In this document: positions 1 through 6,564 of the stretch, piece after piece
Numbering within the stretch: position 1 is the stretch's first letter
How the letters are laid out: each line of letters starts with the position of its first letter
Assembly (NCBI GenBank): GCA_023432075.1
Contig: JAEYVD010000007.1
Location: forward strand, 1 to 6,564
Origin: Pseudomonadota bacterium
GTDB taxonomy: Bacteria; Pseudomonadota; Gammaproteobacteria; Burkholderiales; Burkholderiaceae_B
Length of the DNA stretch: 6,564 nucleotides
Direction: 5' to 3'
The notes under the pieces: generated by a model
What the model saw: the letters and a program-made list of their open reading frames with translations, nothing else
The model's database searches: none
Told to the model about the DNA's origin: nothing
Made by a program: the position numbers and the translations under genes

Positions 1-2
1 TC

Positions 3-695
3 GAGCCGCAGTCGGGCACGGGCTGGAACAACACGCCGTTCAAGCCGATCGAGGGCAAGCAGTACGAAGTGGGCATCAAGTACCAGCCGCCGGGCTCGGC
101 CACGATGCTGACCTTCGCGGCCTTCGATATCCGCCGCGAGAACATGACGACCACCGACCCGGATCCGACGCACGTGTGCGGCACGGCGGGTGGCCGTTGC
201 TCGATTCAGGCGGGCGAGCTGCGCACGCAGGGCATCGAGCTCGAGGCCAAGACCGAGCCGATGCGCGGCCTGTCGCTGATTGCCGCCTACTCGGTCATGA
301 ACAACGAGTACACCAAGGCCTATCCGAATGCGGCGGGTTTCGACCTGACCGGCAAGACCCCCGCCGCGCTGCCGTCGCAGCAGGCGTCGGCCTGGGCGCG
401 CTATCAGTTGCAGGAAGGCCCGCTCGCCGGCCTTGGGGTGGGCGGCGGCGTGCGGTACATCGGTTCGTCGTACGCCAACGAGGCCAACACGCTGAAGGTG
501 CCCAAGGTCACGCTGGTGGACCTGATGCTGGACTATGACCTGGGCCGCGCCTCGCCGGCGCTCAAGGGCATGCAGGTCGCGCTGAACGTGCAGAATCTGT
601 TCGACAAGGAGTACATCGCCTCGTGCTCCGGCGAATCCTGGTGCTGGTTCGGTTACCAGCGCTCCATCAAGGCCAGCCTGCGGTATCGCTGGTAA
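3..695 (+). CDS. TonB-dependent siderophore receptor, C-terminal part (gene starts before the window)
   Basis: This is an outer-membrane beta-barrel receptor that imports a ferric siderophore using energy from TonB-ExbB-ExbD. The reading frame is open from position 3, so the GTG at 69 is an internal valine and not a start. About 230 C-terminal residues are visible; the plug, TonB box and signal peptide lie outside. Family hallmarks seen are PFKPIEGKQYEVGIKYQPPG near the beginning, the strand segment ELRTQGIELEAK, and the closing segment NLFDKEYIASCSG followed by GYQRSIKASLRYRW. The last residue is an aromatic (Trp), as expected for a BAM-assembled barrel. Two cysteine pairs in probable extracellular loops (HVCGTAGGRCS and CSGESWC) could form disulfides. 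The gene lies just upstream of a PepSY operon, which supports a siderophore role. The siderophore cannot be named from this fragment; ferrioxamine, ferrichrome or pyoverdine-type ligands are all possible. Confidence 0.93.
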   Translation, partial: EPQSGTGWNNTPFKPIEGKQYEVGIKYQPPGSATMLTFAAFDIRRENMTTTDPDPTHVCGTAGGRCSIQAGELRTQGIELEAKTEPMRGLSLIAAYSVMNNEYTKAYPNAAGFDLTGKTPAALPSQQASAWARYQLQEGPLAGLGVGGGVRYIGSSYANEANTLKVPKVTLVDLMLDYDLGRASPALKGMQVALNVQNLFDKEYIASCSGESWCWFGYQRSIKASLRYRW

Positions 696-714
696 GCAGG
701 ATGGCCGCGCTTGT

Positions 715-733
715 ATTAACGAGAATCGTTATA
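715..733. promoter_or_regulatory. Putative Fur box upstream of the DUF3649-PepSY-DUF3325 operon
   Basis: The core is a perfect inverted repeat, TAACGA-GAA-TCGTTA, at 717-731. Read as a 19-mer (715-733), it matches the classic Fur consensus at 13 of 19 positions, with the best agreement in the right half (8 of 10). It sits between the receptor stop and the first gene of an iron-related operon and overlaps a perfect -10 hexamer. Binding there would block RNA polymerase when iron is plentiful. The palindrome and the match count are read directly; Fur binding is inferred. Another dyad-binding regulator is possible but less likely given the neighbours. Confidence 0.68.
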
Positions 734-735
734 AT
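730..735 (+). promoter_or_regulatory. Candidate -10 element (TATAAT) for the PepSY operon
   Basis: An exact TATAAT lies inside an AT-rich patch in otherwise GC-rich DNA, and its first four bases fall inside the Fur-like box. Transcription would start near 741-743 and leave a leader of about 30 bases before the GTG at 774. No good -35 lies at 16-18 bases: the nearest TTG-containing hexamer (TTGTAT, 711-716) is only 13 bases away. The promoter may therefore be weak or need help. It would let the operon be transcribed separately from the receptor gene, which has no visible terminator before it. Confidence 0.5.
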
Positions 736-773
736 TCAGGCCGGCCTCGACCCCGCAACCACCTAGAACTCCC

Positions 774-1082
774 GTGAAAGCTCCCGCAGCCGGCGCAGGC
801 ATGATGCGCTACCGATTGGCCGTTTTCTCCCGCGCGACGGCCGCCATCCTGGGCGGCTATGCCCTGGCCTCGGCGGCGGCCGCCTGTCTGGCGGTCTGGC
901 TGCCCTTGGGGCGGCCCGATGCCGTGACCGCGGCGCAGTTGCTGTCCTTCGTGGTCTACGCCTGCGGCGTGATCTGGGTGTTCGCCACGCGCAACGCCTG
1001 GCGGGCCTGGGCGGGCATTCTGGCGCCTGCCGCGCTGCTGGGCGGCCTGTTTCTTGCGCACCGGCTCGTGGGGGCGGCATGA
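774..1082 (+). CDS. DUF3649 family small inner-membrane protein (iron-transport associated)
   Basis: This is a 102-residue, very hydrophobic protein with about three predicted membrane helices (residues 22-44, 50-71, 76-96). I recognise the DUF3649 pattern: RYRLAVFSRATAAILGGYALA near the N-terminus (split by position, residues 12-31) and the conserved FATRNAWRAWAG motif at 70-81. The family is regularly found beside TonB receptors and PepSY proteins and is often labelled 'iron transporter', but its biochemical role is not established. The start is uncertain. GTG at 774 gives the longest frame, while ATG at 801 or 804 begins right before the conserved part; none has a convincing Shine-Dalgarno. 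The stop overlaps the next start as ATGA (1079-1082), which suggests coupled translation with the PepSY gene. It is probably an accessory subunit of the PepSY protein. Confidence 0.85.
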   Translation: MKAPAAGAGMMRYRLAVFSRATAAILGGYALASAAAACLAVWLPLGRPDAVTAAQLLSFVVYACGVIWVFATRNAWRAWAGILAPAALLGGLFLAHRLVGAA

Positions 1083-2758
1083 AGGCAGCCAAGACCAAGC
1101 ATCCCGGCGAAGAGGGCCTGCGTCAGTCCATGTCGTGGTTGCATACGTGGGCCGGGCTGATTTTCGGCTGGGTGCTGTTTGCGATGTTCCTGACCGGCTC
1201 GCTGGCCTTCTTCCGGCCCGAGATCACGCGCTGGATGCAGCCCGAGATCCAGGTGCAGCCGGCGCCCGCCGCTCTGGCCGTCGCCACGGCGCAGCGCTAT
1301 CTGGCGGAAAACGCGCCTGACGCCAAGCGCTGGTTCATCACGCCGCCATCGGATCGCGAACCCCTCATCCAGTTGCTGTACCAGACCCCCAAGCCCAAGC
1401 CGGGCGAGCGCGGTTTCGTGCGCGTCAAGCTGGATGCGGCCACCGGCCAGGCCGTGACGCCGCGCCAGACCCACGGCGGCGACTTCTTCTACCGCTTCCA
1501 TTTCGAGCTGGAAACAGCGTTTCCGTGGGGGCGCTGGCTGGCCAGCATCGCGGGCATGTTCATGCTGGTGGCGATCATCAGCGGCATCATCACGCACAAG
1601 AAGATATTCACGGATTTCTTCACGTTCCGGCCCGGAAAGGGCGGCCAGCGCGCCTGGATGGACGGCCACAACGTGCTGTCGGTGCTGGGCCTGCCGTTTC
1701 ACCTGATGATCACCTTCAGCGGCCTGGTGCTGTTCATGGTGATGCTGATGCCGGCAGGCATCCAGGCCGTGTACGACAATCCGCGCGATTACACCAACGA
1801 AGTCTTCAAGGCCTTCAAGGTCACGCCGCCGCTGAACCAGCCCGCGCCGCTGGTCCCGATTGCATCGTTGGTGGAGCAGGCTGAACAGCAGTGGCAGGGC
1901 CGCGTCGGCCGGGTCACGGTCAACAACCCCAATGACGCGGGCGCCACCATCACCATCAGCCGCCACGTGGGCGACGGCGTGTCGTACGGGCTGATGGCGC
2001 CGTTCATGCGGTTTGACGGGGTGACGGGCGCGCTGCAGGAGTCCGAGGCCGGCCGCAGCGCCACCGCCCTGACCGCGGGCGTGATAACCGGCCTGCACCT
2101 GGGCCTGTTCGCCGAACCGGTGCTGCGCTGGCTGTATTTCATCGTCAGCCTGGCCGGCACGGCCATGGTGGCCACGGGCCTGGTGCTGTGGATCGCCAAG
2201 CGCCGCCAGAAGGCCCGGCCGGGCGATGCGCGCGAAGCGTTCTCGCTGCGCCTGGTGGACGGCCTGAACGCGGGCACCATCGCGGGGGTCGTGTTTGGCG
2301 TGGCGGCGGTGTTCCTGGCCAACCGGCTGCTGCCCGCCGACATGCCTGGCCGCCAGGTCTGGGAGGTGCGCGCCTTCTTCATCGCCTGGGGCCTGTCGCT
2401 GGTCTACGCGTTTCTCTTCCAGCGGCGCAAATGGCAGGACCTGCTGGCGGTGGCCGCGGCCGCGCTGGCCCTGGTGCCCGTGGTCAATGCGCTGACCACC
2501 CACCGGCATCTGGGCGTCTCGTTGCCGCAGGGCGACTGGGTGATGGCGGGGTTTGACCTGACGTGCCTGGCAAGCGCGCTGTTTTTTGCATGGATGGCGC
2601 AGAAGGCGGCGCGGGCCCGCAAGGCGCCCGCCAGATCCGCGGGCAAGCCGCGCGCCGAGGCAGTCAAGTCTGCCGCCGCTGCGCCCGCCCCGCACGACCC
2701 CGCCGCTCCGGCCGCCGTGCACCGGACCGCTTTCGAACCGCGAGGTGATACGCCATGA
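1079..2758 (+). CDS. PepSY-associated TM (PiuB-type) inner-membrane protein, candidate ferrisiderophore reductase
   Basis: This is a 559-residue polytopic protein of the PepSY_TM/PiuB family. Residue 20 onward reads WLHTWAGLIFGWVLF, the typical first helix with its WLHxWxG motif. Further helices are near 154-172, 198-223, 349-373, 398-418, 430-447, 454-471 and 488-506. PepSY-like periplasmic portions lie between helices 1 and 2 (about 50-150) and 3 and 4 (about 225-345). Histidines in or next to helices (H22, H173, H197, H208, H340) are candidate heme ligands. Related Pseudomonas proteins FoxB and FpvG act in reducing ferric siderophores at the inner membrane; this function is inferred here from family and context. 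The start at 1079 overlaps the previous stop and has only a G-rich ribosome site. The end overlaps the DUF3325 start. An Ala/Pro/Arg-rich tail (about 508-559) is probably cytoplasmic and disordered. The exact substrate is unknown. Confidence 0.9.
   Translation: MKAAKTKHPGEEGLRQSMSWLHTWAGLIFGWVLFAMFLTGSLAFFRPEITRWMQPEIQVQPAPAALAVATAQRYLAENAPDAKRWFITPPSDREPLIQLLYQTPKPKPGERGFVRVKLDAATGQAVTPRQTHGGDFFYRFHFELETAFPWGRWLASIAGMFMLVAIISGIITHKKIFTDFFTFRPGKGGQRAWMDGHNVLSVLGLPFHLMITFSGLVLFMVMLMPAGIQAVYDNPRDYTNEVFKAFKVTPPLNQPAPLVPIASLVEQAEQQWQGRVGRVTVNNPNDAGATITISRHVGDGVSYGLMAPFMRFDGVTGALQESEAGRSATALTAGVITGLHLGLFAEPVLRWLYFIVSLAGTAMVATGLVLWIAKRRQKARPGDAREAFSLRLVDGLNAGTIAGVVFGVAAVFLANRLLPADMPGRQVWEVRAFFIAWGLSLVYAFLFQRRKWQDLLAVAAAALALVPVVNALTTHRHLGVSLPQGDWVMAGFDLTCLASALFFAWMAQKAARARKAPARSAGKPRAEAVKSAAAAPAPHDPAAPAAVHRTAFEPRGDTP
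2742..2748 (+). promoter_or_regulatory. Ribosome binding site for the DUF3325 gene
   Basis: GAGGTGA lies 6 bases before the ATG at 2755, inside the last codons of the PepSY gene. It is the clearest Shine-Dalgarno in the operon and fixes the start at 2755, where start and upstream stop overlap as ATGA. The small protein may therefore be made at a high rate of its own as well as by coupling. Confidence 0.75.
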
Positions 2759-3078
2759 CGCTTGCCGCTTTCTGCCTGGCCTATGCCGGGTTTTCGGCCC
2801 TGTGCCTGGGCATGGACCGTCACTACGAAGACCTGTTCGACCGCGCCTTGCCGCGCCGCCATCGGCTGCCGCTGCGGCTGTTCGGCTGGGCGGCGCTTGC
2901 GCTGTCGCTGTGGGCGTCGGCGGCGGTCTGGGGCTGGAGTTACGGGACGGTCGAATGGATCGGCATCCTCAGCATCGCCGGCCTGCTGCTGATCTGGTTC
3001 CTGACCTTCCGTCCGCGCGCGGCGTTGACCGCGGGCGGCCTGTGCGCGCTGGCCGCGCCCGTGCTCGCGGTCTGGTAG
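2755..3078 (+). CDS. DUF3325 family small inner-membrane protein
   Basis: This is a 107-residue protein with about four predicted membrane helices (2-20, 42-59, 66-84, 89-106). A polar loop after the first helix carries the motif MDRHYEDLF (20-28), whose charged residues and histidine are the likely functional site. I recognise the DUF3325 family, which is commonly found directly after PepSY genes in iron-uptake loci of beta- and gammaproteobacteria. Its biochemical role is not established. It is the last gene of the three-gene operon, joined to the PepSY gene by a 4-base overlap and served by a strong ribosome site. The coupling suggests fixed stoichiometry with the PepSY protein, so a subunit or electron-transfer partner is the most reasonable inference. 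A chaperone or assembly factor is possible. Confidence 0.85.
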   Translation: MTLAAFCLAYAGFSALCLGMDRHYEDLFDRALPRRHRLPLRLFGWAALALSLWASAAVWGWSYGTVEWIGILSIAGLLLIWFLTFRPRAALTAGGLCALAAPVLAVW

Positions 3079-3080
3079 AC

Positions 3081-3098
3081 GCGGGCTGCGTTGCCCGC
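3081..3098 (+). terminator. Weak hairpin after the PepSY operon
   Basis: GCGGGC (3081-3086) and GCCCGC (3093-3098) form a perfect 6-bp stem with a 6-base loop, starting 3 bases after the DUF3325 stop. A second small hairpin follows (GCCGC-GCT-GCGGC, 3106-3118). Neither is followed by a T-run, so this is not a classic intrinsic terminator. It could be a pause or 3'-end-protecting structure, or simply GC-rich chance pairing. Confidence 0.3.
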
Positions 3099-3122
3099 AG
3101 GCAGGGCCGCGCTGCGGCACGT

Positions 3123-3128
3123 TACACT
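3123..3128 (+). promoter_or_regulatory. Possible -10 element for trpS
   Basis: TACACT matches 4 of 6 positions of the -10 consensus and stands out in GC-rich DNA, 33 bases before the trpS ATG. A transcript starting near 3135 would have a leader of about 27 bases. No recognisable -35 is present at the right distance, so support is weak. The leader is too short for a T-box or attenuator, and none is seen. Confidence 0.3.
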
Positions 3129-3161
3129 GACGGCTTCCCCTAGCAACCGCCTTCTCGCCTC

Positions 3162-4517
3162 ATGAACACCCGCGTCCTTACCGGCATCACCACGACTGGA
3201 ACCCCCCATCTCGGCAACTACGCGGGCGCTATCCGTCCGGCGGTGCAGGCCAGCACGCAGCCCGGCGTCGACGCATTCTTCTTCCTGGCGGATTACCACG
3301 CGCTGATCAAGTGCGACGACCCGGCACGCGTGGCGCGCTCGCGCCTGGAAATCGCCGCCACCTGGCTGGCGGTCGGCCTGGACGCCGAACGCGTGACGTT
3401 CTACCGCCAGTCGGACATCCCCGAGATCCCCGAACTGAGCTGGCTGCTGACCTGCGTGACCGCCAAGGGCCTGATGAACCGGGCGCACGCCTACAAGGCG
3501 TCGGTCGACCAGAACGTGGCCAAGAACGTGGATCCGGACGACGGCATCACCATGGGGTTGTTCTCGTACCCGATCCTGATGGCGGCGGACATCGTCATGT
3601 TCAACGCCAACAAGGTGCCCGTGGGCCGGGATCAGATCCAGCATCTGGAAATGGCGCGCGACATCGCGCAGCGTTTCAACCACCTGTACGGACGCGACTA
3701 TTTCTCGCTGCCGGAAGTGGTCATCGAGGAAGACGTGGCGACGCTGCCGGGGCTGGACGGCCGCAAGATGTCCAAGAGCTACAACAACACCATTCCGCTG
3801 TTCGAAGGCGGCAAGAGCGCATTGCGCGCCTCGGTGATGCGCATCGTGACCGATTCGCGCGAGCCCGGCGAACCCAAGGACGCCGAGTCCTCCCATCTGT
3901 ACACGCTGTACCGCGCGTTCGCGACGTCCGAGCAATCCGCGGCGTTTCGCCAGCAGCTGGAGGCGGGCATGGGCTGGGGCGACGCCAAGCAGGCGCTGTT
4001 CGAGCACCTGGAAACGCTGCTGGCGCCGATGCGCGAAAAGTACGTCGACCTGATGGCCAACCCGGGCCGCATCGAAGACATCCTGCAAGCCGGCGCGGCC
4101 AAGGCACGCAAGCTTGCCGTGCCCTTCATGCAGGAACTGCGCGAGGCCGTGGGCCTGCGCAATCTCAGCGCAGCTGCCACGGCCGGCAAGGGCGCCCAGG
4201 GTAAGAAAGAAAAGTCCAAGGGCGCGCGCTTCGTCAGCTTCCGTGACGAGGACGGGGGTTTCCGGTTCCGCCTGCTGGCGGCCGATGGCGAGGAATTGCT
4301 GCTGTCGCAGCGCTTTGCCGATCCCAAGGAAGCGGGCGCCCTGATGCGCCGCCTGCAGTCTGAACCCGCTGACAGCGTTCTGCAGGCCCAGGCCGAGGGC
4401 TATGCGGTGGTGATCGATGGCGTGACGGTCGCGACCGCGCCCGAGGGCATGCAGGGCGAGCCCGGCGCGCGCATCGCCCGCACGCGCGAAGCGCTCTTGT
4501 CGCTGGCGCAGGAATAA
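3162..4517 (+). CDS. trpS: Tryptophan--tRNA ligase with C-terminal extension
   Basis: This enzyme charges tRNA(Trp) with tryptophan in the cytoplasm, using ATP. The class I signatures are clear: TPHLGNY at residues 14-20 (the HIGH motif) and KMSKS at 202-206. The [16 protein letters not shown] segment (154-169), typical of bacterial TrpS, is also intact. The catalytic core ends near residue 335, the usual length of the whole enzyme in E. coli (334). A Lys/Gly/Ala-rich linker (about 336-355) and about 95 further residues follow, starting [17 protein letters not shown]. This part resembles one or two beta-beta-alpha units of the YegP/DUF1508 type; that resemblance is by eye only. The start at 3162 has no Shine-Dalgarno but sits at the expected distance from the HIGH motif. 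The gene is probably transcribed apart from the iron operon upstream. It ends at a strong hairpin shared with the convergent gene. Confidence 0.96.
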   Translation: MNTRVLTGITTTGTPHLGNYAGAIRPAVQASTQPGVDAFFFLADYHALIKCDDPARVARSRLEIAATWLAVGLDAERVTFYRQSDIPEIPELSWLLTCVTAKGLMNRAHAYKASVDQNVAKNVDPDDGITMGLFSYPILMAADIVMFNANKVPVGRDQIQHLEMARDIAQRFNHLYGRDYFSLPEVVIEEDVATLPGLDGRKMSKSYNNTIPLFEGGKSALRASVMRIVTDSREPGEPKDAESSHLYTLYRAFATSEQSAAFRQQLEAGMGWGDAKQALFEHLETLLAPMREKYVDLMANPGRIEDILQAGAAKARKLAVPFMQELREAVGLRNLSAAATAGKGAQGKKEKSKGARFVSFRDEDGGFRFRLLAADGEELLLSQRFADPKEAGALMRRLQSEPADSVLQAQAEGYAVVIDGVTVATAPEGMQGEPGARIARTREALLSLAQE

Positions 4518-4529
4518 CCGGCAGACGAA

Positions 4530-4554
4530 GACGGCGCGGGCAATCCGCGCCGTC
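4530..4554. terminator. Hairpin between convergent genes, possible bidirectional terminator
   Basis: GACGGCGCGG (4530-4539) pairs perfectly with CCGCGCCGTC (4545-4554) around the loop GCAAT, giving a 10-bp, very GC-rich stem. It fills the 43-base gap between the trpS stop and the stop of the minus-strand gene. There is no T-run on the plus strand. On the minus strand the stem is followed by TTCGTCT, a weak T-rich tract. It could end both transcripts or block read-through between them. Confidence 0.55.
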
Positions 4555-4560
4555 GCGCAT

Positions 4561-5067
4561 TCAGTTCAGCCGCTTGCTGGCAACGATGCGCCCATCGCGC
4601 ACCTGAAACCGCTGGCCGCGGGGTTGCCCCGCAATTTCCCGCAGGTCTCCCTCTGCATAGCCCGTAACATTCGGGCGGTCCAGCCATTCCGGTTGGATGA
4701 ACGGAAAGTGCGTCAGCGTGTAGCTGCCCTCGCTGGCGAAATCGAATGTGGTGTTGGCCACGGCCTTCGGATCGCACTGGCTCGCGTCATAGGTGATGCC
4801 GCATCCGATGCCGATGCGGTAGACGATGCTGGCGCCCATGCCGGCAAACCCCAGCGCGCCCACATGCAACTGCGCGCCATTGCGCAATTCGATGATCCGG
4901 CTGCCCTGGCGCTCCAGGGTGACGTGCTTGAACGCAAGTTCGGCGCCGTCCACGATCAGATGCGAATGCGGACCCAACGTCACTTCCCCATAAAGGCCGC
5001 TCGCCGGCGCGTCCCTGCCGGCCAGGGTGGCGGTCTCGTTGGCGTTCAGAGTCATGATGCAAAGCAT
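4561..5067 (-). CDS. Hypothetical protein, beta-rich, function unknown
   Basis: I do not recognise this 168-residue protein. The start at 5067 is supported by GGAGAG on the minus strand (5077-5082) with a 9-base gap, and by an in-frame stop a few codons upstream. A second Met four codons later (5055) has no ribosome site. The N-terminal half (about 24-72) alternates short hydrophobic and polar stretches: LYGEVTLGPHSHLIVDG, then HVTLERQGSRIIELRNGAQLHVG. This suggests stacked beta-strands, as in a small beta-helix or beta-roll. A glycine-rich stretch (73-90) and two cysteines nine residues apart (C89, C98) follow, then TLTHFPFIQPEWLDRPNVTG (117-136). No signal peptide or membrane helix is evident, so its location is uncertain. 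It is convergent with trpS and separated from tex by a terminator and an AT-rich island, so it is likely a single-gene transcript. Confidence 0.72.
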   Translation of the reverse strand: MLCIMTLNANETATLAGRDAPASGLYGEVTLGPHSHLIVDGAELAFKHVTLERQGSRIIELRNGAQLHVGALGFAGMGASIVYRIGIGCGITYDASQCDPKAVANTTFDFASEGSYTLTHFPFIQPEWLDRPNVTGYAEGDLREIAGQPRGQRFQVRDGRIVASKRLN

Positions 5068-5309
5068 GGCGGATGGCTCTCCGATCTATGTGGGGCGCGC
5101 GCTCGTGTGCTGATGCTGCTCCCCGCTAGACGTTTCGCGCCGCTACTCGTCTGGCCGTGGGTATTTGTGTCGCCGGTAACCGCCCTGTGCGATTTTTATT
5201 ATTTAGACACAATTGGATATTTTCACTTATTTCGGTGGTGCCGTATCAAGAGATCGCCACGAAAGGGTGTCGACCGCGGGTAAGCCCTAGGCCGGGGGAG
5301 GGGCGCACC
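5068..5309. other. Intergenic region with an AT-rich island (5191-5232)
   Basis: No gene is supported here. About 42 bases at 5191-5232 contain only 8 G/C (about 19 percent), in strong contrast to the rest of the window. It probably contains the promoter of the minus-strand gene that starts at 5067, which would give a leader of roughly 120-150 bases. A TTGATA hexamer on the minus strand (5244-5249) matches the -35 consensus at 5 of 6, but no good -10 stands 16-18 bases from it, so I do not call exact elements. Confidence 0.4.
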
Positions 5310-5341
5310 AAAAAAAATCCCGGCGCATCGGGCGCCGGGAT
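5310..5341 (-). terminator. Rho-independent terminator of tex
   Basis: On the minus strand a perfect 10-bp stem, ATCCCGGCGC/GCGCCGGGAT (arms 5332-5341 and 5317-5326), closes a 5-base loop. A run of T follows, matching the plus-strand A-run at 5310-5317; the last of these As also pairs in the stem. It lies 24 bases after the tex stop. Stem, loop and T-run are all textbook, and the structure isolates tex from the unknown gene further along the same strand. Confidence 0.92.
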
Positions 5342-5365
5342 CTGGGCAGAACAGCGGATCAGTGA

Positions 5366-6564
<1,199 letters not shown>

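Noticed and set aside
69..71. GTG as start of the receptor gene
   Set aside because: The frame stays open upstream to position 3 and encodes conserved receptor sequence there, so the GTG is internal.
956..2722. Very long open frame on the minus strand opposite the PepSY gene (588 codons)
   Set aside because: It is an antisense shadow produced by high GC and G/C-ending codons. Its product is Arg/His/Gln-rich low complexity with no domain, while the plus strand encodes a clear PepSY protein with coupled neighbours.
3079..3161. Tryptophan-responsive leader or riboswitch before trpS
   Set aside because: The gap is only 83 bases, with no T-box features, no Trp-rich leader peptide and no anti-terminator arrangement.
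2404..4088. Two long minus-strand open frames opposite DUF3325 and trpS
   Set aside because: Compositionally biased, no recognisable family, and fully opposite well-supported genes; GC-driven shadows.
5203..5232. Plus-strand promoter in the AT-rich island (TAGACA with a weak -10 17 bases on)
   Set aside because: The -10 matches only 3 of 6 and there is no plus-strand gene downstream; it would only transcribe antisense to tex.

Overview
The window is GC-rich, gene-dense chromosomal DNA. It looks like a betaproteobacterium of the Alcaligenaceae (Achromobacter/Bordetella type). The reasons are the strongly G/C-ending codons, the form of the Tex and TrpS proteins (TrpS carries a long C-terminal extension), and the order TonB receptor - DUF3649 - PepSY - DUF3325 - trpS. 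The genus is an inference from recognition of the proteins; no search was run.

Layout. (1) Positions 3-695 (+) hold the 3' end of a TonB-dependent siderophore receptor gene. (2) A 78-base gap carries a perfect 6-3-6 palindrome that resembles a Fur box (13/19 matches to the classic consensus) and overlaps an exact TATAAT. (3) Positions 774-3078 (+) hold a tight three-gene operon: a small DUF3649 membrane protein, a 559-residue PepSY/PiuB-type inner-membrane protein and a small DUF3325 membrane protein. Both junctions are 4-base ATGA overlaps. (4) Positions 3162-4517 (+) hold trpS, whose product has a standard class I catalytic core followed by about 110 extra residues. (5) A perfect 10-bp hairpin separates trpS from a convergent unknown gene (4561-5067, -). 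(6) A gap of about 300 bases (5068-5365) contains a strikingly AT-rich island and the intrinsic terminator of tex. (7) Positions 5366 to the window end (-) hold the C-terminal half of tex.

How the genes fit together. The first four genes read as one iron-acquisition module. The outer-membrane receptor imports a ferric siderophore. The PepSY protein, with several histidines in or beside its membrane helices, is a candidate inner-membrane reductase that releases iron, by analogy with the Pseudomonas PepSY proteins FoxB and FpvG. The two small membrane proteins are translationally coupled to it and are probably accessory subunits. Iron control through Fur is suggested by the palindrome. trpS and tex are housekeeping genes unrelated to iron.

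No mobile element, CRISPR array, tRNA or rRNA was seen. The least explained items are the roles of DUF3649 and DUF3325, the TrpS C-terminal extension, the unknown 168-residue protein and the AT-rich island.
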